The notes under the pieces: generated by a model
What the model was told of the DNA's origin: nothing
Databases searched by the model: none
Seen by the model: the letters and a program-made list of their open reading frames with translations, nothing else
NCBI GenBank assembly: GCA_003282105.1
Contig: QCAB01000007.1
Coordinates: forward strand, 1-38,413
DNA from: SAR86 cluster bacterium AG-339-G14
GTDB taxonomy: Bacteria; Pseudomonadota; Gammaproteobacteria; Magnimaribacterales; AG-339-G14
Length of the DNA: 38,413 nucleotides
Direction: 5' to 3'
Shown: piece after piece, positions 1-6,633 of the stretch
How positions within the stretch are numbered: position 1 is the stretch's first letter
How the letters are laid out: each line of letters starts with the position of its first letter
Program-made: the position numbers and the translations under genes

Positions 1-623
1 AGTTCAATAAAATTATTATAAGATTTACTCATCTTTCTTCCATCCAACCCTGGAAGAAGAGAAATATCTTCAGAAATAATTGGCTCTGGCAGGTCAAAAG
101 TTTTTCCATACGTGTTATTAAACCTTCCAGCAATGTCTCGAGTCATTTCGATGTGTTGTTTTTGATCGCTTCCTACAGGAACGTATTTTGCATCAAATAA
201 TAATATATCTGCTGCCATTAATATCGGGTAATTAAACAAGCCCGCATTAATACCTTTATCTGGATCGTTATTATCGTTGGCATCAACAGCTGCTTTATAA
301 GCATGCGCTCTATTTAAAATGCCTTTAGGTGTTACGGAAGACAAGATCCAATTCAACTCTAGAATCTGAGGAATATTTGATTGTCGATAGAAGTTAACTT
401 TATCAAGATCTATCCCGCATGCAATCCAAGCGGAAGCAATTTGTAAAGAAGATTGAAAAGTCAGTTTTGGATCTTGATTTTTAATCAAAGAATGATAATC
501 GGCAAGAAAAAGGAAGGTATCTTTAAATTTCTTAGATTCTTCGATAGATGGCTTTATTGCCCCAACATAATTACCCAAATGCGGAGTTCCGCTGGTAGTA
601 ATACCTGTAAGTAGTATAGACAT
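1..623 (-). CDS. trpS: Tryptophan--tRNA ligase, N-terminal part (runs off the window)
   Basis: Charges tRNA-Trp with tryptophan in the cytoplasm. The first 207 residues are visible and the gene continues past the window edge. The class I signature appears as SGTPHLGNY at residues 11-19 (HIGH-like), and KMSKS lies at 197-201 after LPGLDGR. Between them is the usual Rossmann-fold core with GSDQKQHIEMTRDIAGRF. The ATG at 621-623 is chosen because MSILLTGITTSG matches the family start. There is no Shine-Dalgarno: the bases just upstream are the T tail of a hairpin, then TATACT, six bases, and the ATG. This suggests a leaderless transcript started by its own promoter below the terminator. The identity is secure; the leaderless start is an inference. 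Confidence 0.97.
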   Translation of the reverse strand, partial: MSILLTGITTSGTPHLGNYVGAIKPSIEESKKFKDTFLFLADYHSLIKNQDPKLTFQSSLQIASAWIACGIDLDKVNFYRQSNIPQILELNWILSSVTPKGILNRAHAYKAAVDANDNNDPDKGINAGLFNYPILMAADILLFDAKYVPVGSDQKQHIEMTRDIAGRFNNTYGKTFDLPEPIISEDISLLPGLDGRKMSKSYNNFIE

Positions 624-629
624 ATGGTA

Positions 630-635
630 AGTATA
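630..635 (-). promoter_or_regulatory. Candidate -10 element for leaderless trpS
   Basis: Minus-strand TATACT is followed by TACCAT and then the trpS ATG, so the predicted +1 falls on the start codon. No convincing -35 is visible; that position lies in the preceding terminator hairpin. Confidence 0.4.
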
Positions 636-667
636 AAAAAAACACCACTGAGTGGTGTTTCTTTTTT
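635..667. terminator. Bidirectional intrinsic terminator upstream of trpS
   Basis: A nine-base-pair stem AAACACCAC/GTGGTGTTT (640-648 with 652-660) has a TGA loop. Plus-strand T-rich sequence follows at 661-667, and a run of T follows on the minus strand at 639-635. On the minus strand it would end the candidate RNA encoded upstream, only a dozen bases before the trpS start codon. Confidence 0.75.
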
Positions 668-820
668 AGCGAAGTTGAAGGGGCCTAGCGGGCTTCCTAG
701 TGTTGGACTTTACCCCGTGTCCATCATGTGGTGAAATTTCTTTCAGCTTTTCACCCTTCTCCTTCTTTCTACTATTCTCTTTTTTATCGTCTCGAGTTGT
801 TAAAACGTCCTCTAGTAGAT
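635..820 (-). ncRNA. Candidate structured RNA or trpS leader
   Basis: This roughly 185-nt stretch between tRNA-Ser and trpS has no open frame but carries structure. A stem GGTGAAA/TTTCACC lies at 730-755 with a 12-base loop. Near the 3' end a GGGG/CCCC pairing encloses CTAG/CTAG at about 679-716, and the 3' end is the terminator hairpin at 640-660. A promoter-like pair (TTGATC, 16 bases, TAAGAT) lies just upstream. Four GGA motifs (in GAGGACG, AAGGAGA, ATGGACA and AGGAAG) leave a CsrB/RsmY-type sponge possible. I do not recognise it as 4.5S, 6S, tmRNA or RNase P RNA. It could be an independent sRNA or an attenuated trpS leader. Confidence 0.4.
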
Positions 821-826
821 AAATTT

Positions 827-854
827 ATCTTAACCTATATATGAAATCGATCAA
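827..854 (-). promoter_or_regulatory. Candidate promoter of the RNA upstream of trpS
   Basis: On the minus strand, TTGATC (plus 849-854) and TAAGAT (plus 827-832) are separated by 16 bases. Each matches consensus at four of six bases. The predicted start is near 820. Confidence 0.35.
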
Positions 855-934
855 TAGCAAAATTGCGCTTTTTTAGACTAAGTTTTTATAAAAAAAAATT
901 TTTTGATTTATAAAAAGAATTAAAAAGTTTTTTT

Positions 935-1026
935 TGGCGGAGGGGGTGGGATTCGAACCCACGAAGCCATTTCTGACTTGCCGGTTTTCAAGACCGGTGC
1001 ATTCAACCAAGCTCTGCCACCCCTCC
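935..1026 (-). tRNA. tRNA-Ser(UGA)
   Basis: A 92-base tRNA with a long variable arm. The acceptor stem pairs GGAGGGG with CCCCTCC, followed by G and an encoded CCA. The anticodon stem CCGGT/ACCGG encloses CTTGAAA, so the anticodon is UGA, which reads UCN serine codons. The T arm GTGGGTTCGAATCCCAC is intact. T-rich sequence follows the 3' end. Confidence 0.97.
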
Positions 1027-1065
1027 AAAAATACTATTTTAAAAGGATTTGTTCAGAAAAAAAGT

Positions 1066-1299
1066 TTATTTGGGCTTAGCTTCGTTGACTTTAAGCTGTC
1101 TTCCCTCGACTTCTGATTCATTGAGAGCTTCAATAGCTTCTTCGCCACCTGATTCTAGCTCAACAAAACCAAAACCCCTGGATCTATCTGTATTTCTGTC
1201 CTTAATTACTTTTGCTGAAACGACAGAATAGTCAGAGAACAGATCTTCTAATTCCTGATCACCTATGCTCCAAGGAAGGTTGCCTACATATAATTTCAT
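1066..1299 (-). CDS. Single-RRM RNA-binding protein
   Basis: A 77-residue protein that is a single RNA recognition motif and little else. RNP2 is LYVGNL at residues 3-8 and RNP1 is RGFGFVEL at about 41-48, with the aromatic residues that stack on RNA bases in both. It resembles the cold-shock-type RRM proteins of cyanobacteria and proteobacteria that bind single-stranded RNA. A ribosome-binding site AGGA lies upstream of the ATG. It sits upstream of tRNA-Ser on the same strand. Its target RNA cannot be read from sequence. Confidence 0.92.
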   Translation of the reverse strand: MKLYVGNLPWSIGDQELEDLFSDYSVVSAKVIKDRNTDRSRGFGFVELESGGEEAIEALNESEVEGRQLKVNEAKPK

Positions 1300-1379
1300 A
1301 AATTTTTCCTAATTGTTTTAAAGAGTGTATTGAATACTAATTTAAGAAAAAAGAAATACTTTTTTAATCTTTTTACAAT

Positions 1380-2168
1380 TTATTTTAACGTTAATACTTT
1401 TTCGAGATAATCTTGCATAACCTCTTTGAATTCTTTTGTTTGATAGAGTTTTTTTAAATGATTAAACGAAAGAGGAAACTCTTTTTCGAAATTTTTTGAA
1501 ATTAACTCGAATCCTTGTTCTCTTAAAAGATTTTTGTTGTCTCTTTCTCTAAGAAATTGAGCTAAATCACATACGAAAGAAATATCAGCAATTGTTATCT
1601 CATCACCAACTATATAGGCACTCGAGAGAAGAGCTTTTTCAATACCGTCTAAATAAAACTGATAAGCAGAAGTCATTCTTTTATATAAATAATCATTAAG
1701 CTCATCAAGCTCCAGAACATAAACTTGAAATTCTCTTGCAAACCCAAGATTAGCATCTAAAAAACTATCAATTCTTGATTGTTGCATTCTGTTACTGCCG
1801 CCATAAAGATTATGATCATCTGATAAACGAGCAACCGCGCGCATAATGCTGTTCGATTCAAAAATGCCAACAGAACCATCAACGTTAAACCCTGCGGGAA
1901 CAGTTCCAAAAGGATGCTTCGCCAAAAAATCGTCGGTCTTATAAAGGTCTGCTTTGAAGCCTCTTTTGCTTTGCCGTTTAAATTTAGTTAAATCTTTGAA
2001 ATCAATATCATTTAATTTTCTTGCGTCGAAATCCCAAAGCCACTCTGGTAAATTTCTAGGTTTATCACCAATTACATTAACGTTTACGCTAATCAATTTT
2101 GCGGTGATCAAAGACTTCCACACTCTAGGATTTGGGAGATAAGAAAAAATTCTAATATCTTCTTTCAT
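1380..2168 (-). CDS. Glutathione S-transferase-like protein
   Basis: A 262-residue protein with a thioredoxin-like N-terminal half and a helical C-terminal half as in GSTs. FGTVPAGF at about residue 88 provides the conserved cis-proline, and IFESNSIMR shortly after matches the glutathione-binding E-S motif. The C-terminal ADISFVCDLAQF has the usual N-capping aspartate. The N-terminal domain is longer than normal, with an insertion around residues 35-80. It follows the VOC gene by 17 bases, so the two are probably co-transcribed; together they suggest detoxification of electrophiles. The substrate is unknown. Confidence 0.82.
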   Translation of the reverse strand: MKEDIRIFSYLPNPRVWKSLITAKLISVNVNVIGDKPRNLPEWLWDFDARKLNDIDFKDLTKFKRQSKRGFKADLYKTDDFLAKHPFGTVPAGFNVDGSVGIFESNSIMRAVARLSDDHNLYGGSNRMQQSRIDSFLDANLGFAREFQVYVLELDELNDYLYKRMTSAYQFYLDGIEKALLSSAYIVGDEITIADISFVCDLAQFLRERDNKNLLREQGFELISKNFEKEFPLSFNHLKKLYQTKEFKEVMQDYLEKVLTLK

Positions 2169-2185
2169 AATTAAATTTCCTATGA

Positions 2186-2578
2186 CTAAGAGAAAACTTT
2201 AATAGCACAAATTTTATTTCCAGAAGGATCTTTTAAATAAGCAAGATACATTTTCATATTTTCATATTCTCTAATTCCCGGCGGATCTTCGGTAGAAACG
2301 CCACCATGATCTAATCCAGTTTGATGCCATTTATTTCCAGTTTCCTCATCCGGAACATTAAAAGCGACTGTATTGCCATTCCCTGGAACAGCGGGATTAC
2401 CATCGATTGGTTCAGTTATGCAAAAAGTATTCTTATTTAAAAAGTAAAAGTATCTAGTTTGCCCAGTTAAGTTAGGAACGAATACCCCTTCTTTAGCGCC
2501 TAAAATACCTAATAAATTATCGTAAAATATTTTTGATTTTTCTATGTCATTTGCGCCGATCATAATATGACTAAACAT
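2186..2578 (-). CDS. VOC (glyoxalase/dioxygenase superfamily) protein
   Basis: A 130-residue single-domain protein. It opens with FSHIMIGANDIEKSKIFYDNLLG, typical of the first beta-alpha-beta unit of the vicinal oxygen chelate fold, and ends with YLAYLKDPSGNKIC, the typical last strand. His4 could be a metal ligand; the second-half ligands are not clear. The ribosome-binding site AGGAG precedes the ATG. First gene of a likely two-gene unit with the GST-like protein. Members include glyoxalase I-like and fosfomycin-resistance-like enzymes; the specific activity is not recognisable. Confidence 0.85.
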   Translation of the reverse strand: MFSHIMIGANDIEKSKIFYDNLLGILGAKEGVFVPNLTGQTRYFYFLNKNTFCITEPIDGNPAVPGNGNTVAFNVPDEETGNKWHQTGLDHGGVSTEDPPGIREYENMKMYLAYLKDPSGNKICAIKVFS

Positions 2579-2646
2579 ATCTTTCTCCTAAAACATTTTA
2601 ATTATTGTAAATACCATTTTAGTCATAAATTAAAGCAAAGCGAAAT

Positions 2647-2674
2647 TTGACAAATTTAAAAAAATTTTTATAAA
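2647..2674 (+). promoter_or_regulatory. Candidate sigma-70 promoter for the small hydrophobic protein genes
   Basis: TTGACA at 2647-2652 and TATAAA at 2669-2674 are separated by 16 bases. A second possible promoter, TTGAAT (2732-2737) with TGT-GAGAAT (2752-2760) and 17-base spacing, lies closer to the gene. Confidence 0.45.
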
Positions 2675-2691
2675 AGAAATACAAAAATTGA

Positions 2692-2727
2692 CACTTTTCA
2701 ACTAAAAGTGGTACCAACTTTTTTTTT
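2692..2727 (+). promoter_or_regulatory. Two overlapping hairpins in the leader
   Basis: CACTTTT/AAAAGTG (2692-2710, loop CAACT) shares its right arm with a second pairing AAAAGT/ACTTTT across GGTACCA (2704-2722). The second runs straight into a T tract ending at 2727. The two folds are mutually exclusive, and the second resembles a weak terminator. An attenuator or an operator dyad would both fit. Confidence 0.35.
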
Positions 2728-2799
2728 AAAATTGAATCATCGAAACTTTCGTGTGAGAATTTTTAGTGCAAAAACATAAACTTACCTGGGGAGGAAATT

Positions 2800-3018
2800 A
2801 TGGAAAATGCAATGAAAATGATAGGTGACTTAGTTTCTGGATTAACTGGAATCTTGGTCGGTGTTATTGGACTAGGTGTGGTTGCTGGAATAGTATTCGG
2901 TAACTCTTGGTTCTTTGGAGATGTCCTTAATCAGCTTCTTGCTGTTATACAAACTCTTGGCGACAATGGTTTGGTTGGCTTGCTTGCAGCTGCAATATTG
3001 ATTAATCTTCTAAGATAA
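2800..3018 (+). CDS. Small hydrophobic protein, paralogue A (72 aa)
   Basis: A 72-residue, very hydrophobic protein with two likely membrane helices: residues about 13-34 (GLTGILVGVIGLGVVAGIVF) and about 54-71 (GLVGLLAAAILINLL). A conserved middle segment reads WFFGDVLNQLLAVIQTLG. It has one of the best ribosome-binding sites in the window (GGGGAGGAAATT before ATG), suggesting high expression. The next gene encodes a paralogue with the same layout. No known family is recognised. A conserved inner-membrane accessory protein fits best; nothing points to a toxin or a phage holin. Confidence 0.75.
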   Translation: MENAMKMIGDLVSGLTGILVGVIGLGVVAGIVFGNSWFFGDVLNQLLAVIQTLGDNGLVGLLAAAILINLLR

Positions 3019-3024
3019 ATCTTT

Positions 3025-3055
3025 GAGAATGGGGTCATTTATTTGGCCCCTTCTC
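3025..3055 (+). promoter_or_regulatory. Intergenic stem-loop between the paralogues
   Basis: GAGAA (3025-3029) pairs with TTCTC (3051-3055), and GGGGTC (3031-3036) with GGCCCC (3045-3050), around the loop ATTTATTT. T/A-rich sequence follows. It probably stabilises the upstream message or partly terminates it, lowering expression of the second paralogue. Confidence 0.55.
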
Positions 3056-3067
3056 TTTAATTTAATT

Positions 3068-3295
3068 ATGGAATGGTTCAATTTCGATAAGATAAAAGAC
3101 TTTTTTTACAAAGTCACTGAAGTCTTAACCTTATTTGTTGCAATTGCAGTTTTAGTTGGAATTATATTTGGTCCTGAAACAGCTTTTTTCGGTGACGTAG
3201 TAAAAAACTTTTCAAATATTCTTAGCGTGCTTGGCCAAGAAGGTCTTTTGGCCTTAATTTCTATTTTAATTATCGTCGCTATCCTGAAAAGGTAA
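3068..3295 (+). CDS. Small hydrophobic protein, paralogue B (75 aa)
   Basis: Paralogue of the preceding gene, with two predicted membrane helices around the shared core FFGDVV..FSNILSVLGQEGLLAL. Its N-terminus is more amphipathic (MEWFNFDKIKDFFYKV). The frame is open from 3023, but I chose the ATG at 3068. The extra 15 residues would be encoded by the stem-loop at 3025-3055, and the chosen start gives a length matching paralogue A. No Shine-Dalgarno is seen, so translation may depend on the upstream gene. Its stop codon lies inside a terminator shared with the convergent gene. Function unknown. Confidence 0.7.
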   Translation: MEWFNFDKIKDFFYKVTEVLTLFVAIAVLVGIIFGPETAFFGDVVKNFSNILSVLGQEGLLALISILIIVAILKR

Positions 3296-3310
3296 TTAAA
3301 AATTACCTTT
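3288..3310. terminator. Bidirectional terminator spanning both stop codons
   Basis: A perfect ten-base-pair stem AAAGGTAATT/AATTACCTTT has an AAA loop. The stop codon of the plus-strand gene (3293-3295) and that of the minus-strand gene (3303-3305) are both inside the stem. The stem is AT-rich and lacks a strong U tract. Confidence 0.55.
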
Positions 3311-3683
3311 CTGAAACTCTATTTGTATATTTTCCAGAAAAGAAGCACGCTAAAGCTAAAATTAGTTCAATTATGAAAGTTTCCAAGACAAAGGAAGCGT
3401 CATGAAAAGTACTAGCCAACACATTAAATAAAAAAGCTATTAAAAAAATTATCGCTGAAGCAAAATACCATTCAGGTCTCTTTGTGATGAACCCAAGAAA
3501 ACAAAAAATACTAGTTCCAAGAAAAAAAGCAGTAAAGTCTCTGATTAAAGTGTTTTTCTCCACTGGATCACTAATTATCAGTCCTAAAGAAGATGCAGCT
3601 GCTTCTGGGTTAAAGATCCAATTGAGAGCTATTAAGGCTAAAAAGACGGCCGGAAGTAAAGGCGCGTATAATAAAACTTTCAT
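3303..3683 (-). CDS. Four-helix membrane protein (DUF4345-like)
   Basis: A 126-residue protein with four predicted membrane helices at about residues 4-24, 45-66, 70-92 and 100-118, and a short basic C-terminus. The arrangement and the loop NPEAAASSLGL recall DUF4345-type membrane proteins, whose function is not known. No good ribosome-binding site is seen before the ATG. It sits downstream of sohB on the same strand with 12 bases between them, so it may be the last gene of that transcript. Confidence 0.7.
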   Translation of the reverse strand: MKVLLYAPLLPAVFLALIALNWIFNPEAAASSLGLIISDPVEKNTLIRDFTAFFLGTSIFCFLGFITKRPEWYFASAIIFLIAFLFNVLASTFHDASFVLETFIIELILALACFFSGKYTNRVSER

Positions 3684-3695
3684 AAATTAAGTTAA

Positions 3696-4721
3696 TTATT
3701 TGTATTTTCTTTTATCAAAGAAGTCCTCAACTGATCCTAAAGAATCAAACAAAAGTGCTTTAAAAAATTTACTAAATTTATCTTGAAGATTTTTCTTCGG
3801 TTCGAATTTAATACTATAGACATCGTGTTTTTTTATAAATTCTAAAATATATTCATCGCTTGTTTTTATTTCGTCTACTAAGCCTACTTCGAGAGCTTCA
3901 ATGCCTTCCCAGACTTCACCAGTTGCTATTTTACTTATATCTAGATTTGGTCTGAATTTACTCACATGATCCTTGAACAGTTTATGGATATCTTCTAAGT
4001 CTTCTTTAAATTTTTTTCTTCCTTCCTCAGTTGTTTCTCCAAAAGTTGTAATAGTTCTTTTAAATTCGCCCGCGGTATGAAGCTCATAATCAATATCATT
4101 TTTTTTCAAGATTTTATGAAAATTAGGAATTGCGGCCACTACTCCTATAGAACCAATTACTGCGAAAGGTGCAGAAATAATTTTATCAGCGACGCATGCC
4201 ATCATATAACCACCAGAAGCAGCAACTTTGTCTACACATGCTGTTACCTTAATTTTAGCTTCTCTCAATCTTTGCAATTGTGCAGCACATAATCCATAGC
4301 CAATGACCGTGCCACCCCTACTTTCAAGTCTCAAGATAATTTCTTCACACTTGGTTTCACTATTTAAAATTGCATTTATTTCTTCTTTTAAACTATCCAC
4401 GTTCGAAGCTTCAATATCTCCGTAAAAATCAATTACATAAACAGGCTTTTTTTTAGTCTTAGATGCTTGCTTTGAGGAGATTTTTGATTCTTTTTTGGAA
4501 GCTTTAACAAATTTTTTAGTTTCTTCTTTATTCAAACTTAAGACTTTTAAAGAATCAGCCATAGACATGTATTTTCTAGAGAGATTTTTTATTCTCAAAG
4601 TATCAGTTGCTTCGGATTTACCTTTTAATGAAGACGCTATTAAGAAAATTGGAATAAAAATCAGTAAAGTTATTGTTAGTGCTTTTAGCAAAAAGAAAGC
4701 AAATTCTATTATCATTTCCAT
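3696..4721 (-). CDS. sohB: Inner-membrane S49 peptidase SohB
   Basis: A 341-residue serine protease related to signal-peptide peptidase SppA. One N-terminal membrane helix (residues about 5-30) is followed by a charged linker of lysine and serine, then the ClpP-like fold. The nucleophile is the serine in AASGGYMM near residue 169. The catalytic lysine is probably the one in GEFKRTITTFGE near 222, giving a Ser-Lys dyad. ESRGGTVIGYG and GSIGVVAA match the family. The protein faces the periplasm. The length equals E. coli SohB. It lies 50 bases downstream of serS. The physiological substrate of SohB is not well defined. Confidence 0.93.
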   Translation of the reverse strand: MEMIIEFAFFLLKALTITLLIFIPIFLIASSLKGKSEATDTLRIKNLSRKYMSMADSLKVLSLNKEETKKFVKASKKESKISSKQASKTKKKPVYVIDFYGDIEASNVDSLKEEINAILNSETKCEEIILRLESRGGTVIGYGLCAAQLQRLREAKIKVTACVDKVAASGGYMMACVADKIISAPFAVIGSIGVVAAIPNFHKILKKNDIDYELHTAGEFKRTITTFGETTEEGRKKFKEDLEDIHKLFKDHVSKFRPNLDISKIATGEVWEGIEALEVGLVDEIKTSDEYILEFIKKHDVYSIKFEPKKNLQDKFSKFFKALLFDSLGSVEDFFDKRKYK

Positions 4722-4771
4722 AGGCTTGTATTATTTGTGAAAGTGGATTCTATCAGCAATGAGACAAAAGC

Positions 4772-6040
4772 TCATAAAATTTCTTTATCTCCCATGTACG
4801 GTCTTAAAATATTAGGAATAGATATTGTTCCGTCTTTATTTTGGAAGTTTTCGAATATTGCTGCGATTGTTCTTCCAATAGCTAGACCAGAGCCATTAAG
4901 AGTATGACAAAGAATCGTTTTTTCATTTTCTTTTGTTCTTATTTTTAGCCTTCGTGATTGGAAATCACGATAATTACTGCAGGATGAAATCTCTCGATAA
5001 GAACTCTGACTTGGCATCCATACCTCTAAATCGTAGGTTAATGCTGCACCAAATCCAATATCTCCAGCGCATAATTTTATCCTTCGGAAAGGAAGTTCAA
5101 GTAAATCTAAAATTTTTTCCGCATTAGAAGTTAATTTTTCTAGTTCTTCTTCAGAATCGTCAGGGTGTGAAATCTTAACTAACTCAACTTTTTCAAACTG
5201 ATGTTGTCTTATAATGCCTTTGGTATCTAACCCATAACTTCCAGCTTCAGACCTGAAACAAGGAGTATGTGAAACGTAAGACAAAGTTAAGTCTGAAACA
5301 TCTAAAATTTCATCTCTATGATAATTGGTTACTGGAACTTCTGCAGTCGGAATTAAATACATTTCATTTTCTTCATCTTTAATTTGGAATTGCTCATCAT
5401 TAAACTTAGGAAGCTGTCCAGTCCCCAGCATAGATTCCTTATTTACTATAAATGGAACATAGATTTCTGAGTATCCGTGTTCATTTGTATGAGTATCGAT
5501 CATAAATTGAATCAAGGACCTGTTGAGTTGAGCAACTGAATTTTTGAAAACAATAAATCTCGACTTAGCTATTTTTGCAGCAGCTTCGAAATCCATTCCT
5601 CCATTTAAAATACCTAACTCTTGATGATCTTTAGGAGAAAAATCAAAAGACGGAATTTTTCCCCTTTCAAAAATTATTTCATTGTCATTTTCGTCAATTC
5701 CTGATGGAACTAAATCAGATAAAATATTTGGTAATGAAAGCAAGAAATTATCGTATTCAACTTTATTTTCTTGAAACTTTTCCTTAACTTTCTTTAATTC
5801 TTTGGATATTTCAGTGGCTTTTGTTTTTACCTCATTGCTTTCCTTACCATCTTGTTGAAGTTGAGCAATTTCTTTAGCAATCTTATTTTGATCCGCTTGC
5901 AAAGATTCCATCTTCACCTGATAGTACTTTCTATTTTCTTCCAAAGAGGTCCATAAAACTTCGTCCAGCTTAAAACCCCTTTTCATCAAGTTTGAGCTTA
6001 CCTCTTTTAAATTATTTCTTAGATTATCTAAATCGATCAT
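4772..6040 (-). CDS. serS: Serine--tRNA ligase
   Basis: A 422-residue class II synthetase that charges tRNA-Ser. The N-terminal ~110 residues form the long antiparallel coiled coil that grips the tRNA variable arm, rich in K, E and Q. The catalytic domain has TAEVPVTNYHRDEIL, motif 2 as CFRSEAGSYGLDTKGIIRQHQF, and motif 3 as GSGLAIGRTIAAIFENFQ. The length is normal. The start ATG overlaps the lolA stop codon (ATGA), so the two are translationally coupled. The substrate tRNA-Ser(UGA) lies about 3.7 kb away in the same window. Confidence 0.98.
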   Translation of the reverse strand: MIDLDNLRNNLKEVSSNLMKRGFKLDEVLWTSLEENRKYYQVKMESLQADQNKIAKEIAQLQQDGKESNEVKTKATEISKELKKVKEKFQENKVEYDNFLLSLPNILSDLVPSGIDENDNEIIFERGKIPSFDFSPKDHQELGILNGGMDFEAAAKIAKSRFIVFKNSVAQLNRSLIQFMIDTHTNEHGYSEIYVPFIVNKESMLGTGQLPKFNDEQFQIKDEENEMYLIPTAEVPVTNYHRDEILDVSDLTLSYVSHTPCFRSEAGSYGLDTKGIIRQHQFEKVELVKISHPDDSEEELEKLTSNAEKILDLLELPFRRIKLCAGDIGFGAALTYDLEVWMPSQSSYREISSCSNYRDFQSRRLKIRTKENEKTILCHTLNGSGLAIGRTIAAIFENFQNKDGTISIPNILRPYMGDKEIL

Positions 6041-6633
6041 TTTTTATCTATTATTAGTAAATCTTTAACTTCTTGATTATAGCTAAATGCAGACTCATTG
6101 ATATCATTCATCAAGGTCATGTTTCCAAACAAAATTTCAATTTCGTCATACTTAGGACCGCTAAAATTTAATTGTTCAATTTTTTGATCCTTAAAAAATA
6201 TTTCAATTTTATTGTCATTATTTTTTTGACGAATTACACATTCTTTATTGTCACAAATATCCATTGTAAATCCCTCGCAGAACTCTTCTTTAGAAAGTAA
6301 TAAAAATCCTGCTGGAATAAAATCAATCATTGCATCCTTCTCGTATCTTATCGTTTGATCAAGGTCAAAATCAGTTTGAAAAATATAATCTTGATTTATT
6401 ATCAATTCTGAATTTAAAGGCGGTTCTAAATAAATTTTTAGATGACTTGGCCTTTTAATTAAAATCTCACCAGAAATGTTTGGTTTTTCCTTTTCTTCAA
6501 AAACTTGAATAAATTCGGACTGAAAAGAAGAGTTCGAATCAAAAAAATTACTTAATAAATTAGAATTTAAATTGCATTCTCCAAAAAATAAATTGGAAAA
6601 AAATGCAACAAGAATTAGAAATCTATTCTGCAT
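6037..6633 (-). CDS. lolA: Outer-membrane lipoprotein carrier LolA
   Basis: A periplasmic chaperone that takes lipoproteins from LolCDE to LolB. About 198 residues. LSNFFDSNSSFQSEFIQVFEE and SGEILIKRPSHLKIYLEPP correspond to the first strands of the LolA half-barrel, and ADFDLDQTIRY-like sequence follows. The frame is open to 6663, but I chose the ATG at 6633. It gives an N-terminus MQNRFLILVAFFSNLFFG that reads as a signal peptide, while the longer form would add acidic residues in front. It overlaps the end of ftsK by 11 bases and the serS start by 4. The order ftsK-lolA-serS supports the call; sequence similarity alone is modest. Confidence 0.85.
   Translation of the reverse strand: MQNRFLILVAFFSNLFFGECNLNSNLLSNFFDSNSSFQSEFIQVFEEKEKPNISGEILIKRPSHLKIYLEPPLNSELIINQDYIFQTDFDLDQTIRYEKDAMIDFIPAGFLLLSKEEFCEGFTMDICDNKECVIRQKNNDNKIEIFFKDQKIEQLNFSGPKYDEIEILFGNMTLMNDINESAFSYNQEVKDLLIIDKK

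Noticed and set aside
635-820. T-box leader or classical Trp leader peptide for trpS
   Set aside because: No T-box specifier loop or TGGNACCGCG sequence is present, and no short frame with tandem Trp codons was found.
934-1116. 60-codon plus-strand open frame over the tRNA-Ser region
   Set aside because: It translates the antisense of tRNA-Ser (MAEGVGFEPTKPF is the well-known spurious peptide from tRNA genes).
2688-2716. Second TTGACA (2688-2693) as a main promoter
   Set aside because: There is no acceptable -10 at 16-18 bases; the downstream sequence is part of the hairpins.
3023-3067. 15-residue N-terminal extension of paralogue B
   Set aside because: The extension would be encoded by the intergenic stem-loop at 3025-3055, and the internal ATG at 3068 restores a length equal to paralogue A.
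2800-3295. Circular bacteriocin, holin or toxin-antitoxin reading of the small hydrophobic pair
   Set aside because: There are no maturation, immunity, phage or antitoxin genes nearby, and both products are similar to each other rather than complementary in type.
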